Assembly (NCBI RefSeq): GCF_037040815.1 | Contig: NZ_CP146232.1 | Coordinates: 1,978,501-2,042,500 of the forward strand | Direction of reading: 5' to 3' | From: Pararoseomonas sp. SCSIO 73927 | GTDB lineage: Bacteria; Pseudomonadota; Alphaproteobacteria; Acetobacterales; Acetobacteraceae | Length of the DNA stretch: 64,000 nt | Notes under the pieces: generated by a model | What the model was told of the DNA's origin: nothing | Database searches by the model: none | Seen by the model: only the letters and a program-made list of their open reading frames with translations | Position numbers and translations under genes: made by a program | Part shown: positions 1-8,514 of the stretch, in pieces | Layout: every line of letters starts with the position of its first letter | Position numbering within the stretch: the first letter of the stretch is position 1

Positions 1-259
1 GCAGCACCACGGCCTGCAGGATGATCCCGAACAGCGTCATGAAGACGAGGGTGAAGAGGAACCCGACCGCGAAGGGCAGCTGCCACTCCGTCAGGAACCA
101 CCAGCACACCCAGGCGCCGACGAGGAGGAACTCGCCCTGGGCGAAGTTCACCACCTGGGATGCCTTGTAGATCAGCACGAAGGACATCGCGACCACGCCG
201 TAGAGCGCGCCGACGATCAGCCCGTTGACGAGAAGCTGGAGGAGGAAGGACCCGCCCAT
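1..259 (-). CDS. livH: Branched-chain amino acid type ABC permease, LivH family (partial)
   Basis: The first 86 codons of a minus-strand gene are present; its 3' end lies beyond the left edge. The protein starts MGGSFLLQLLVNGLIVGALY and continues with VNFAQGEF, the signature of LivH-type inner-membrane permeases for branched-chain amino acids or related amphipathic solutes. Hydrophobic membrane segments are evident. It lies two bases downstream of an acyl-CoA ligase gene and after livG, so the three are probably one operon. The substrate cannot be read from this fragment; family members also carry amides, urea or aromatic acids. Confidence 0.9.
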   Translation of the reverse strand, partial: MGGSFLLQLLVNGLIVGALYGVVAMSFVLIYKASQVVNFAQGEFLLVGAWVCWWFLTEWQLPFAVGFLFTLVFMTLFGIILQAVVL

Positions 260-261
260 AA

Positions 262-2166
262 TCAGGCCGCCTCCGCCACGCGGTTCATGGAGGCGACGCG
301 GAGGGTGGTCCGTACCCGCTGCTTCGTGCCGTCCTGGAAGGTGATGGTGGTGTCCACGGGGATCGCCTCCTCGCCGGCGTAGATCGCGTCGATGATCCCG
401 CCGTAGTTCCGGTTGATCACGCCGCGGCGGACCTTTCGCGTGCGGGTCAGCTCCTCGTCATCCGCGTCCAGCTCCTTGTAGAGCAGCACGAAGTCGCGGA
501 TCCGCTGTGCCGGGGGCAGGGTGGCGTTCACCTTCTCCACCTCGCCCCGCAGCAGATCCAGCACCTGCGGGCGGGCCGAAAGGTCGGAATAGGTGGTGAA
601 GGCGATCCGGTTCCGCTCCGCCCACTTGGAGACGATGGGGAAGCGGATGCAGATCAGCGCCGCCAGATGCGGGCGGCCGTCGCCCAGCACCACGGCCTCC
701 GCGACGTAGGGGCTGAACTTCAGCTTGTTCTCGATGAACTGCGGGCTGAACCGCTCCCCGCGCTCGGTCGTCGCGATGTCCTTCACGCGGTCGATCACGA
801 CGAGCTGGCCGTCCTTGTCGAAGTAGCCGGCATCCCCGGTGTGCAGCCAGCCGTCCCGGATGTCGGAGTTCTCCACCACGCCGTGGTAGCCGCTGAACAT
901 GTTGCCGTGCCGCGTGACGATCTCGCCCACGCCGTTGGCGTCGGGGTCCAGCACCCGAAGCTCGACACCCTCGAAGGCCACGCCGACCGTATCCAGGCTC
1001 ACCGCCTCCGGCCGGTGCAGGGTATAGGCCCCCAGCAGCTCCGTCTGGCCGTAGAGCTGGCGCAGCGGCACGCCCATGGCCTGGAAGAAGCGGAAGGTGT
1101 CCGGCCCCATCGCCGCGCCGCCCGTGGCCGCCGAGGTCAGGCGCGTGAAGCCCAGCCGGTCCCGCAGGGCGCGGAACAGCAGCAGGTCCGCCAGCCGGGA
1201 CCGCCGCCCCTTTGCCTGCGCCGCCAGCCCCAGCTTCAGGCCCCAGTCGAAGGCCCGGCGCTTGAGGGGGGAGGCGTCCATCACCTTCGCCCGCACCTCC
1301 GCCGCGATCGTCTCCCATACGCGGGGGGCCAGCAGCACGAAGCTCGGCCCGACCTCCCGCAGGTCGGCCATCGTCGTCTCGGGTTCCTCGACGAAGGAAA
1401 CCCGCATCCGCGCCACCAGCCCGAAGCCGAAGACGTACATCTGCTCCATGATCCAGGGCAGCGGCAGCACGGAAACGTACTCGTCCCCCGGCCCCTTCGG
1501 ATCGGCCGCCAGGTAGGTCTCGGCGTGCCGCACCAGCGCGCGGCCGCAGAGCATGGCGAGCTTCGGGCGGGCGGTGGTGCCGGATGTCGTGCAGAGGACG
1601 GCGCAGCGCTCGCCATCCGTCGCGTCCACCAGCCCGTCCCAGGCCGCCGGGTCCGCCGCGTGCGCCGCCTCTCCTGCCGCAACGAGGTCGGCCATGGGCA
1701 GCAGGCGGGGATCGCTGTACTTCCGCATCCCCCGCGGGTCGGAATAGATGATGTGCCGCAGCGACGGCACGGATTCCGCGATGTTAAGGAGCTTGTCCAC
1801 CTGCTCCTCGTCCTCCGCGATCACCGCCGTGGCGCCGGCGCGGAGCAGGAGGTCGGCCACCTCGTCCTCGAGCCCGTCGCGGTAGAGGCCGAGGGAGCGG
1901 GCGCCGAGCGCGTGGGCCGCGATCTCCCCCATCACCCAGTCCGGCCGGTTGTCGCCGATCAGCCCGATCACCGACTCCCCGTCCACGCCCAGGGATCGCA
2001 GCCCGAGCGCGATGGCCCGGGTGCGTGCCTCGTACTCGGCCCAGGTGAAGCAGCGCCAGATGCCGAAAGCCTTCTCACGCAACGCCACCTCGCCGCCATG
2101 GGCGCGGGCGTTGCGGCGGAGAAGGCGGGGCAGCGTGTCCTCGGGCGCCCGGTGAGGGGCGCTCAT
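262..2166 (-). CDS. AMP-binding long-chain acyl-CoA synthetase-like ligase
   Basis: This 634-residue ANL-superfamily ligase activates a carboxylic acid to its acyl-AMP and then acyl-CoA. The start is the ATG at 2166 (MSAPHRAPEDTLPRLLRRN), which overlaps the livG stop in an ATGA junction; the frame stays open upstream but that part is antisense-like. Visible motifs are the phosphate-binding loop TTSGTTARPK, the YGQTE adenine motif, and GWLHTGDAGYFDKDGQLVVI with the following DRVKDI hinge. Length fits long-chain (FadD15-like) ligases. Its place inside a liv operon suggests that it activates the imported solute or a derived acid; the real substrate is unknown. Confidence 0.88.
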   Translation of the reverse strand: MSAPHRAPEDTLPRLLRRNARAHGGEVALREKAFGIWRCFTWAEYEARTRAIALGLRSLGVDGESVIGLIGDNRPDWVMGEIAAHALGARSLGLYRDGLEDEVADLLLRAGATAVIAEDEEQVDKLLNIAESVPSLRHIIYSDPRGMRKYSDPRLLPMADLVAAGEAAHAADPAAWDGLVDATDGERCAVLCTTSGTTARPKLAMLCGRALVRHAETYLAADPKGPGDEYVSVLPLPWIMEQMYVFGFGLVARMRVSFVEEPETTMADLREVGPSFVLLAPRVWETIAAEVRAKVMDASPLKRRAFDWGLKLGLAAQAKGRRSRLADLLLFRALRDRLGFTRLTSAATGGAAMGPDTFRFFQAMGVPLRQLYGQTELLGAYTLHRPEAVSLDTVGVAFEGVELRVLDPDANGVGEIVTRHGNMFSGYHGVVENSDIRDGWLHTGDAGYFDKDGQLVVIDRVKDIATTERGERFSPQFIENKLKFSPYVAEAVVLGDGRPHLAALICIRFPIVSKWAERNRIAFTTYSDLSARPQVLDLLRGEVEKVNATLPPAQRIRDFVLLYKELDADDEELTRTRKVRRGVINRNYGGIIDAIYAGEEAIPVDTTITFQDGTKQRVRTTLRVASMNRVAEAA

Positions 2167-2966
2167 GCCTCCACCGTCTCCGGCACCGCGTCGTCCTCGC
2201 CGAGATAGGCGCGGCGCACCTCCGGGTGGGCCAGCACCTCCTCCGGCCGCCCCTCCGTCAGCTTGCGGCCGAAATCCAGCACCATGACGCGGTGCGAGAT
2301 GTCCATCACCACGTCCATATCGTGCTCGATCATCAGGATCGTCATGCCCCACTCCTCGTTGAGGTCGAGGATGGTGCGGGCCATCTCCTCCTTCTCCTCG
2401 AGGTTCATGCCGGCCATCGGCTCGTCCAGCAGCAGCAGCTTCGGCCGCAGCGCGACGGCGCGCGCCAGCTCCACCTGCTTGCGCAGCCCGTAGGAGAGGG
2501 TGCCGGCCTGCGCCTTGCGGATGTGCTGGATGCCCAGGAAGTCGATGATCTCCTCGACCTCCCGCCGGTGCGCCAGCTCCTCCTGCTGCGCCCCGCCGAA
2601 CCAGTAGGCCATGCCGGAGAGGAAGCCGGAGCGCAGCAGGTGGTGGCGGCCGACCATGATGTTGTCGAGCACGCTCATGTGCCCAAACAGCGCGAGGTTC
2701 TGGAAGGTCCGCCCGATGCCGATCGCCGCGCGCCGGTTCGGCCGCATCCGCGTGATGTCCTGATCGTCGAACAGGATCCGCCCCTCCGTCGGCCGGTACC
2801 GCCCGGAGACGAGGTTGAGCATGGAGGTCTTGCCGGCGCCGTTCGGGCCGATCACGGAAAAGACCTCGCCCTGCTGCACGGCAAAGGACAGATCCGTCAG
2901 CGCCCTGATGCCGCCGAAGCGCAGGGACACGGAATCCGCCCGCAGGATCGGCGCGTGCTCGCCCAC
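2163..2966 (-). CDS. livG: Branched-chain amino acid type ABC transporter ATP-binding protein, LivG family
   Basis: A 267-residue ABC ATPase that powers import through the adjacent LivH-type permease. Walker A is GPNGAGKTS, the signature is the LSYG variant usual in LivG rather than LSGGQ, and Walker B is LLLLDEPMAGM followed by a switch His in MIEHDMDVVM. The start is GTG at 2966, preceded by a GAGGGAG ribosome site. The first three residues of the acyl-CoA ligase gene overlap its stop. It appears to be the first gene of the operon visible here; hairpin element A lies in its upstream region. Confidence 0.93.
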   Translation of the reverse strand: MGEHAPILRADSVSLRFGGIRALTDLSFAVQQGEVFSVIGPNGAGKTSMLNLVSGRYRPTEGRILFDDQDITRMRPNRRAAIGIGRTFQNLALFGHMSVLDNIMVGRHHLLRSGFLSGMAYWFGGAQQEELAHRREVEEIIDFLGIQHIRKAQAGTLSYGLRKQVELARAVALRPKLLLLDEPMAGMNLEEKEEMARTILDLNEEWGMTILMIEHDMDVVMDISHRVMVLDFGRKLTEGRPEEVLAHPEVRRAYLGEDDAVPETVEA

Positions 2967-3186
2967 CCGAACGCTCCCTCAAATTCTTTGTTGCGCCTAC
3001 CATGGCTGGACCCCTCCCCATTAAGCAAGGGGGATGGTCCCGGCGTCCGGACGAAGGGCTGCCCGGATCAGGATGCAGGCAAGGGAACTCGCGTCGTTGG
3101 CGGGGCGTGCAGAGAAGGTGCTGCCGAGCCCTTCGGTCGCGATGCACCCTCATGCGTCGCTGCAACGGCGCTGATCCTGGGCTGTC

Positions 3187-3430
3187 GGTCCGTGGCCAGG
3201 GAGAGGAAGAAGGAATTCTTCCTCTCCCCGGGCCCCTCACCATCATCTTCTTCTAGGCTGTGGTCTCACCCTGCTGCCGGTGCGCCTCGGGTCGATGACC
3301 CGAGGCGACTGCAAGGGCAGGAAGGGGCCCGTCACCCCGAAACACCGTCCCAGGACGGCGCGGCGGCAGCCAGATGGGGGTCCAGGGGCCTCAGGCCCTT
3401 GGCGGGGGTCCAGGGGGCGGAGCCCCTTGG
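3187..3430 (-). repeat. Dispersed hairpin element, copy A
   Basis: One of 11 related intergenic elements of about 250 bp in this window. Reading left to right here it is H4-H3-core-H2-H1. H4 has 13-bp arms at 3199-3211 and 3216-3228; H3 has 11-bp arms CGCCTCGGGTC and GACCCGAGGCG at 3283-3293 and 3297-3307 with a GAT loop; H2 lies at 3382-3402. It sits between the 5' end of livG and the 5' end of rpsA, so unlike most copies it does not touch a gene 3' end. Function unknown. Confidence 0.9.
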
Positions 3431-3442
3431 GCGGCGAAGAGC

Positions 3443-3471
3443 TTGCCTTTCGCACTCGGGTTGGCGTAAAG
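3443..3471 (+). promoter_or_regulatory. Candidate promoter for rpsA
   Basis: TTGCCT at 3443-3448 and GTAAAG at 3466-3471 are separated by 17 bp, just after hairpin element A and about 170 bp before the rpsA start. The match to a sigma-70 consensus is only fair, and GC-rich DNA throws up such pairs by chance. Confidence 0.3.
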
Positions 3472-3486
3472 CACGGTCGCGGCCGA

Positions 3487-3522
3487 GGGTTTAACCCGCG
3501 GTTGCGCACCCATACGTGGGTG
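3487..3522 (+). promoter_or_regulatory. Small hairpins in the rpsA leader
   Basis: The palindrome GGGTTTAACCC (3487-3497) is followed by CACCCA and TGGGTG arms around a TACG tetraloop (3507-3522). Both lie in the presumed 5' UTR of rpsA. Ribosomal protein S1 is autoregulated through its leader in E. coli; whether these hairpins do that here is not known. Confidence 0.35.
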
Positions 3523-3644
3523 TTTCCCTCTGCAATGGCCCGGTGAGCCGGGCAAGACGTGCCATCCGGCCGGCCCATGGCGGGCGCGGGGTGGGGCGCA
3601 GGACCCCAGGGCGGCTTGCCGCCTTCTCAGGAAAACAGAGCTAC

Positions 3645-5375
3645 ATGGCTTCTGCCACCACCCTCGACCGGGCATCGTCCTCCATGGGCGCCGGCGGCGA
3701 GGATTTCGCCTCCCTTCTCGATGCCACGCTGGGCGCCGACACCGGGTTTGCCGGCTCGGTCGTCACCGGCAAGGTGATCCGCATCGATGACGACGTCGCG
3801 GTCGTCGATGTCGGTCTCAAGTCCGAGGGGCGCGTGCCCCTGCGTGAGTTCGCCCCCCAGGGCGCCAAGCCCGAGGTGAAGCCGGGCGACCTCGTCGAGC
3901 TCTTCGTGGAGCGCTACGAGGACCGCGACGGCTCCATCGTGCTGAGCCGCGAGAAGGCCCGCCGCGAGGAGGCCTGGACGAACCTGGAGAAGCAGTTCCA
4001 GGCGAATGTCCGCGTCAACGGCGTGATCTTTGGCCGCGTGAAGGGTGGCTTCACGGTCGACCTCGGCGGGGCTGTCGCCTTCCTGCCCGGCTCCCAGGTG
4101 GATATCCGCCCGGTGCGCGACGTCGGGCCGCTGATGGGCTCCCCGCAGCCCTTTCAGATCCTGAAGATGGACCGCGCCCGCGGGAACATCGTGGTCAGCC
4201 GCCGCGCCGTCCTCGAGGAGACCCGTGCGGAGCAGCGCTCCGAGCTGATCCAGGGCCTCAAGGAAGGCATGGTGCTCGACGGCGTGGTGAAGAACATCAC
4301 CGATTACGGCGCTTTCGTGGACCTGGGCGGCGTGGACGGCCTGCTGCACGTCACGGACATCGCCTGGCGCCGGATCAACCACCCCTCCGAGGCGCTGACC
4401 ATCGGCCAGCCCGTCAAGGTGCAGGTGATCCGCTTCAACCCGGAGACCCAGCGCATCAGCCTCGGCATGAAGCAGCTGATGGCCGATCCGTGGGATGGCG
4501 TTGCCGCCAAGTACCCGGTGCAGGGCAAGTTCTCGGGCCGCGTGACGAACATCACCGACTACGGCGCCTTCGTGGAGCTGGAGCCGGGCGTCGAGGGCCT
4601 CGTGCACGTGTCCGAGATGTCCTGGACGAAGAAGAACGTCCACCCCGGCAAGATCGTCGCCACCTCCCAGGAGGTCGAGGTGATGATTCTGGACGTGGAC
4701 GAGCCGAAGCGCCGCATCTCGCTCGGCCTGAAGCAGGCCCAGGGCAACCCTTGGGAGGTCTTCATGGAGGCCAACCCGCCGGGCACGATCGTCGAGGGCG
4801 AGGTCCGCAACATCACCGAGTTCGGTCTGTTCGTGGGCCTGGCGCCGGAGATCGACGGCATGGTCCACATGTCCGACCTGTCGTGGGACCTGTCGCCGGA
4901 GCAGGCGATGGCGAACTACAACAAGGGCGACACGGTCAAGGCCAAGGTCCTCGACATCGACATCGAGAAGGAGCGCATCTCCCTCGGCATCAAGCAGCTC
5001 GAGGCCGACCCGGCCGCCGAGGTGTTGGACAAGGTGCGCAAGGGCGATGTCGTCACCTGCACGGTGACCAAGGTCGAGGCCAACGGCATCGAGGTGAAGG
5101 TTGACGAGGTCCTGACGGGCTTCATCCGCCGCGCCGAGCTGGCCCGCGACCGCAACGACCAGCGGCCCGAGAAGTTCGCGATCGGCGAGAAGGTCGATGC
5201 GAAGGTGACGGCCGTGGACCGCGCCGCCCGCCGCCTGGCCCTGACCATCAAGGGCAAGGAGATCGAGGAGGAGCGTCAGGCGGTGCAGGATTACGGCACC
5301 TCCGACAGCGGCGCCTCGCTGGGCGACATCCTCGGCGCGGCCATCCGCCGCCGGAACCTCTCCTCGGACGAGTGA
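3645..5375 (+). CDS. rpsA: 30S ribosomal protein S1
   Basis: A 576-residue S1 protein that binds mRNA on the 30S subunit and helps start translation. It contains serial S1 OB-fold domains; repeats of the type NITDYGAFVDLGG..GLLHVTDIAW recur at roughly residues 210, 300 and 385, and another domain begins near residue 30 (GKVIRIDDDVAVVDVGLKSEGRVP). The ATG at 3645 is chosen because MASATTLDR begins the family-like sequence; the upstream extension in frame is leader DNA. The gene stands alone: cmk, which precedes rpsA in many proteobacteria, is absent, and a clear terminator follows the stop. Confidence 0.97.
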   Translation: MASATTLDRASSSMGAGGEDFASLLDATLGADTGFAGSVVTGKVIRIDDDVAVVDVGLKSEGRVPLREFAPQGAKPEVKPGDLVELFVERYEDRDGSIVLSREKARREEAWTNLEKQFQANVRVNGVIFGRVKGGFTVDLGGAVAFLPGSQVDIRPVRDVGPLMGSPQPFQILKMDRARGNIVVSRRAVLEETRAEQRSELIQGLKEGMVLDGVVKNITDYGAFVDLGGVDGLLHVTDIAWRRINHPSEALTIGQPVKVQVIRFNPETQRISLGMKQLMADPWDGVAAKYPVQGKFSGRVTNITDYGAFVELEPGVEGLVHVSEMSWTKKNVHPGKIVATSQEVEVMILDVDEPKRRISLGLKQAQGNPWEVFMEANPPGTIVEGEVRNITEFGLFVGLAPEIDGMVHMSDLSWDLSPEQAMANYNKGDTVKAKVLDIDIEKERISLGIKQLEADPAAEVLDKVRKGDVVTCTVTKVEANGIEVKVDEVLTGFIRRAELARDRNDQRPEKFAIGEKVDAKVTAVDRAARRLALTIKGKEIEEERQAVQDYGTSDSGASLGDILGAAIRRRNLSSDE

Positions 5376-5397
5376 TCGTCCGCCGGGAGGCAGTTTG

Positions 5398-5430
5398 AAA
5401 GGGGCCGTCCCGCGAGGGGCGGCCCTTTTT
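5398..5430 (+). terminator. Rho-independent terminator of rpsA
   Basis: A hairpin with arms AAGGGGCCG and CGGCCCTTT (one G-U pair) closes 23 bp after the rpsA stop and is followed by a run of five T. This is the textbook intrinsic terminator layout and the clearest on the plus strand of the window. Confidence 0.88.
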
Positions 5431-5516
5431 CTTTGGGCATCGCGGCGTCCGCTTCGCCCTGATCCGGGTCTTGCACGGCCCTCGCCGCCGGCGTCGGGGT
5501 GGCGCACCGGTCGTTC

Positions 5517-5755
5517 CCCGGGGGGCTTTGCCCCTTGGAACCCCCACCGGGGTAGCGGCGGCCACCCCGGATCCCGCGATCGGGCTGCCGCGGATGTGGT
5601 GGTCGAGGGCGGCGCTTGAGGACCTTCGACACCGTGTCGGCCCGGGCCGCCGCGGTCAGCCGGGCATCCCGCGGCAGCTCCTTAGAAGAAAATGTGAGGG
5701 GGTTGGAGGCACTGCCTCCAACGGGGAAGAGAACTCCTTCTCTCCCCTGGGGCCA
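5517..5755 (+). repeat. Dispersed hairpin element, divergent copy J
   Basis: It keeps the family layout but with different stems: GGGGGC/GCCCC-type H1, CCGGGGT and ACCCCGG arms, TTGGAGGCA and TGCCTCCAA arms, and a final [22 protein letters not shown]4-like hairpin. It shares the stretch ACCGTGTCGGCCCGGGCCGC with copy K, and the two make a subfamily. It lies between the terminators of the convergent rpsA and MFS genes. Confidence 0.75.
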
Positions 5756-5771
5756 CCTGCGCCGCGGACAC

Positions 5772-5807
5772 AAAAAAGGCGGGCGCCCCTGGGGCCGCCC
5801 GCCTTTC
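5772..5807 (-). terminator. Rho-independent terminator of the MFS gene
   Basis: On the minus strand, AAAGGCGGGC and GCCCGCCTTT arms enclose a GC-rich loop and are followed by six T in total. It begins 19 bp past the stop of the MFS gene. Confidence 0.85.
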
Positions 5808-5825
5808 CGTGGGATGGGCCGGCGC

Positions 5826-7169
5826 TCAGCGGTCCCGCATTTCCATCTGCCGGTTGGTGGTGAGCGCCACGAGGGTGCAGACGACGCCGGAGAGGAGATA
5901 GGCCCCGACGGAGGCCACGCCGAACGCGTTGGACAGGGCCAGGACCGCCAGGGGGGCGAAGCCTGCGCCGATGAGCCAGGCGATGTCCGAGGTGAGGGCG
6001 GAGCCCGTGTACCGGACGCGGCGGTTGAAGCTGGAGGCCACGGCGCCGCTGGACTGGCCGAAGGAGAGGCCGAGCAGGGCGAAGCCAAGGATGACGAAGG
6101 TGTCCGGGCCCGAGCTGCGCCCGGCCAGGAGGAAGGGGCCGCCGATCGCGAAGGCGCCGATGAGGACCGCGCTGATGGCGAGCAGGCGCCGGCGGCCGAT
6201 GAGGTCGCCGAGCCAGCCAGAGAGCAGGACCGTGAACAGCATCATGGCGGAGCCGATCATCTGGGCTTCCAGCACGTCCCGGCCGTCGCGGTCGGTCTGG
6301 AGGATGATCCAGGCCAGCGGGAAGACGGTGACGAGGTGGAACAGGGCAAAGGTGGCCAGCGGGACGAAGGCGCCGATGAGGACGTTGCGCCCGTTGGTGT
6401 TCACCAGCTCCCCGATCCCGACGGGCTGGAGCTCGTCCTTCTCCAGCAGGTTGGAGAACTCGTCGGTGGCCACGATGCGGAGGCGGGCGAAGAGGGCCAC
6501 CACGTTGACCGCGAAGGCCACGAAGAAGGGGTAGCGCCAGCCCCATTCCTGGAAATCCGCGTCCGGCAGGGCGGAGAGGAGGAAGGCGAAGATGGCCGCC
6601 GCCAGAAGGAAGCCCAGCGGGGCGCCAAGCTGGGGCAGCATGGCGTACCAGCCCCGCTTCTCGTGGGGGGCGTTGAGGGCCAGGAGGGAGGCCAGCCCGT
6701 CCCAGGTGCCGCCGAGGGCGAGGCCCTGCGCGAAGCGGAACAGGCCGAGCAGGACCGCCGCCCAGCCGCCGACCCAGCCATGGCCCGGCAGGAAGGCGAT
6801 GCCGGCGGTGGCGGAGCCCAGCAGGAAGAGGGCGATGGTGAGCTTCACCGCCCGGCCATGGCGCCGGTCCAGCCACATGAAGATGGCGGACCCGATCGGC
6901 CGGGCCACGAAGGCCAGCGCGAAAAGGGCGAAGGAGAGGAGCATCGCCGTGTTCGGGCTGGATTCCGGGAAGAGGAAGCGCGGAAACACCAGGACCGTGG
7001 CGATGGCGTAGACGAAGAAGTCGAAGAACTCCGACGTGCGGCCGATGACCACGCCGATGGCGATCTCGCCCGGTGCGACGCGGTGCTCCTTTGCCCCGTG
7101 GGTGCGGTTGGCCTCGCGCGCGTGGCGTTCCAGCTCCGTCGAATGCGGCTGGCCGGCGGAGTGCGCCAT
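5826..7169 (-). CDS. MFS transporter, metabolite:H+ symporter (MHS) family
   Basis: A 447-residue major facilitator protein with about 12 membrane segments. The opening IAIGVVIGRTSEFFDFFVYAIATVL and the loop FMWLDRRHGRAVKLTIALFLLG place it with the ShiA/ProP-like metabolite:H+ symporters, which import organic acids, shikimate or osmolytes by proton symport. The substrate is not evident. ATG at 7169 is preferred; an in-frame TTG at 7202 would add 11 residues but sits only a few bases after a TATATT box and would be nearly leaderless. It diverges from the cyo operon and has its own terminator, so it is a single-gene unit. Confidence 0.9.
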   Translation of the reverse strand: MAHSAGQPHSTELERHAREANRTHGAKEHRVAPGEIAIGVVIGRTSEFFDFFVYAIATVLVFPRFLFPESSPNTAMLLSFALFALAFVARPIGSAIFMWLDRRHGRAVKLTIALFLLGSATAGIAFLPGHGWVGGWAAVLLGLFRFAQGLALGGTWDGLASLLALNAPHEKRGWYAMLPQLGAPLGFLLAAAIFAFLLSALPDADFQEWGWRYPFFVAFAVNVVALFARLRIVATDEFSNLLEKDELQPVGIGELVNTNGRNVLIGAFVPLATFALFHLVTVFPLAWIILQTDRDGRDVLEAQMIGSAMMLFTVLLSGWLGDLIGRRRLLAISAVLIGAFAIGGPFLLAGRSSGPDTFVILGFALLGLSFGQSSGAVASSFNRRVRYTGSALTSDIAWLIGAGFAPLAVLALSNAFGVASVGAYLLSGVVCTLVALTTNRQMEMRDR

Positions 7170-7235
7170 GCCCTGGGGCCCGATGCTCGTGCTCAAGTCC
7201 AACCCTCACCTAATATAAGGCAATCCTGCGTACGC

Positions 7236-7261
7236 GCGGGAACGCCGGGCGGGAACGCCGG
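7236..7261. repeat. Exact 13-bp tandem direct repeat
   Basis: GCGGGAACGCCGG occurs twice back to back (7236-7248, 7249-7261) in the intergenic region between the MFS gene and cyoA. Tandem sites of this sort can be regulator boxes or replication slippage products; nothing here decides between them. Confidence 0.7.
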
Positions 7262-7305
7262 TGCAGCGCGCCCGCGCCATATGTCATGGCATTGCGCGTG
7301 GAACC

Positions 7306-7326
7306 GATAGGACAAAGTGTCCTATC
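7306..7326 (+). promoter_or_regulatory. Perfect dyad upstream of cyoA, candidate operator
   Basis: GATAGGACA and TGTCCTATC are exact reverse complements separated by AAG, 63 bp upstream of the cyoA start. The size and spacing suit a dimeric repressor. It recalls operators bound by Rrf2-family regulators, but no such regulator gene is in the window and the assignment is an inference. Confidence 0.6.
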
Positions 7327-7389
7327 CCCCTCGGGTTGCGGAATCTCTATGTCCGCGCTGCGCTGCACCATGGTCCACGAGTGAACGGC

Positions 7390-8511
7390 ATGTCCCGCAA
7401 GATCCTGCGTCTTCTGCCCCTGATGGCCATCATGGCCCTCCTCACCGGCTGCAAGCTCTCCATCCTCAACCCCTCGGGGGACGTGGCGGTGCAGCAGCGC
7501 GACCTCATCGTCGCCTCCACCGTGCTGATGCTCATCATCGTCGTGCCGGTGCTGCTGCTCATCTTCTACTTCGCTTGGCGCTACCGCGCCTCCAACACGA
7601 AGGCGAAGTACGATCCGGACTGGTACCACTCCACGAGTCTCGAGGTTCTCATCTGGACCGCGCCGCTGGTCATCATCGTGGCGCTGGGCGCGCTCACCTG
7701 GGTGAGCACGCACCTGCTCGACCCCTACCGCCCGCTGGCGCGGATCGACGCCGCCCGGCCCGTGCCGGAGGGCGTGGCGCCGATCGAGGTGGACGTGGTG
7801 GCGCTCGACTGGAAGTGGCTGTTCATCTACCCCCAGCAGGGCTTCGCGACCGTGAACGAGCTGGCCGTGCCGGTGGATGTGCCGATCCAGTTCCGGCTCA
7901 GCGCCTCCTCCGTGATGAACACCCTCTCCGTGCCGGAGATGGCGGGGATGATCTACGCCATGCCGGGGATGGTGACGAAGCTGCACGCCGTGATGAACAA
8001 GCCGGGCGACTACCACGGCTTCTCCGGCCACTACAGCGGCGCGGGCTTCTCCGACATGCGCTTCACCATGCGCGCCATGCCCCAGGCCGATTTCGACCGC
8101 TGGGTGGCCGAGACGAGGGCGGGCCAGGGCGGCAATCTCGGGCGCGAGGAGTACCTCACCCTCGCCCGGCCGAGCATCAAGGACGCGCCGCGCCGCTTCG
8201 CCTCCGTCGATCCCGGCCTGTTCGGCGCCATCGCCGACCAGTGCGTGGAGCCCGGCCGGATGTGCATGAGCGAGATGGCGCGGCTGGACGCGCGCGGCGG
8301 CATCGGCCCCGTGGCCGCGATCAACACGGCCACCCGGCGCGTCCACGCCGGCGGCGTGGCCCGGCGCGAGGGCGTGGGCCACGAGTCCGACCGCCCCTAC
8401 GTGCTGGACTTCTGCACCCCGAGCCGGCCCACGGGCCTGCCCACCGAGACCAGCGAGGCGGGGCCTGTCCTGGCCCTCGCCCCTACCCCCCTGACCGGAA
8501 CCGCTGAGTAA
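7390..8511 (+). CDS. cyoA: Cytochrome bo3-type ubiquinol oxidase subunit II
   Basis: A 373-residue subunit II of the proton-pumping quinol oxidase in the cytoplasmic membrane. The start ATG at 7390 gives a lipoprotein signal ending LLTG with the acylated Cys at residue 21, then two membrane helices and a periplasmic cupredoxin domain. The segment SGHYSGAGFSDM is typical of CyoA, and the CuA-binding cysteines of cytochrome c oxidases are lacking, which marks a quinol rather than cytochrome c oxidase. It is first in cyoABCD, three bases before cyoB. A perfect dyad lies upstream and may control the operon. A GTG nine bases upstream is an alternative start. Confidence 0.96.
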   Translation: MSRKILRLLPLMAIMALLTGCKLSILNPSGDVAVQQRDLIVASTVLMLIIVVPVLLLIFYFAWRYRASNTKAKYDPDWYHSTSLEVLIWTAPLVIIVALGALTWVSTHLLDPYRPLARIDAARPVPEGVAPIEVDVVALDWKWLFIYPQQGFATVNELAVPVDVPIQFRLSASSVMNTLSVPEMAGMIYAMPGMVTKLHAVMNKPGDYHGFSGHYSGAGFSDMRFTMRAMPQADFDRWVAETRAGQGGNLGREEYLTLARPSIKDAPRRFASVDPGLFGAIADQCVEPGRMCMSEMARLDARGGIGPVAAINTATRRVHAGGVARREGVGHESDRPYVLDFCTPSRPTGLPTETSEAGPVLALAPTPLTGTAE

Positions 8512-8514
8512 GCC

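Noticed and set aside
2167..3246. Open frame extending the acyl-CoA ligase upstream to nearly 1000 codons
   Set aside because: It runs through livG in another frame and through hairpin element A. The ATG at 2166 with its ATGA overlap is the natural start.
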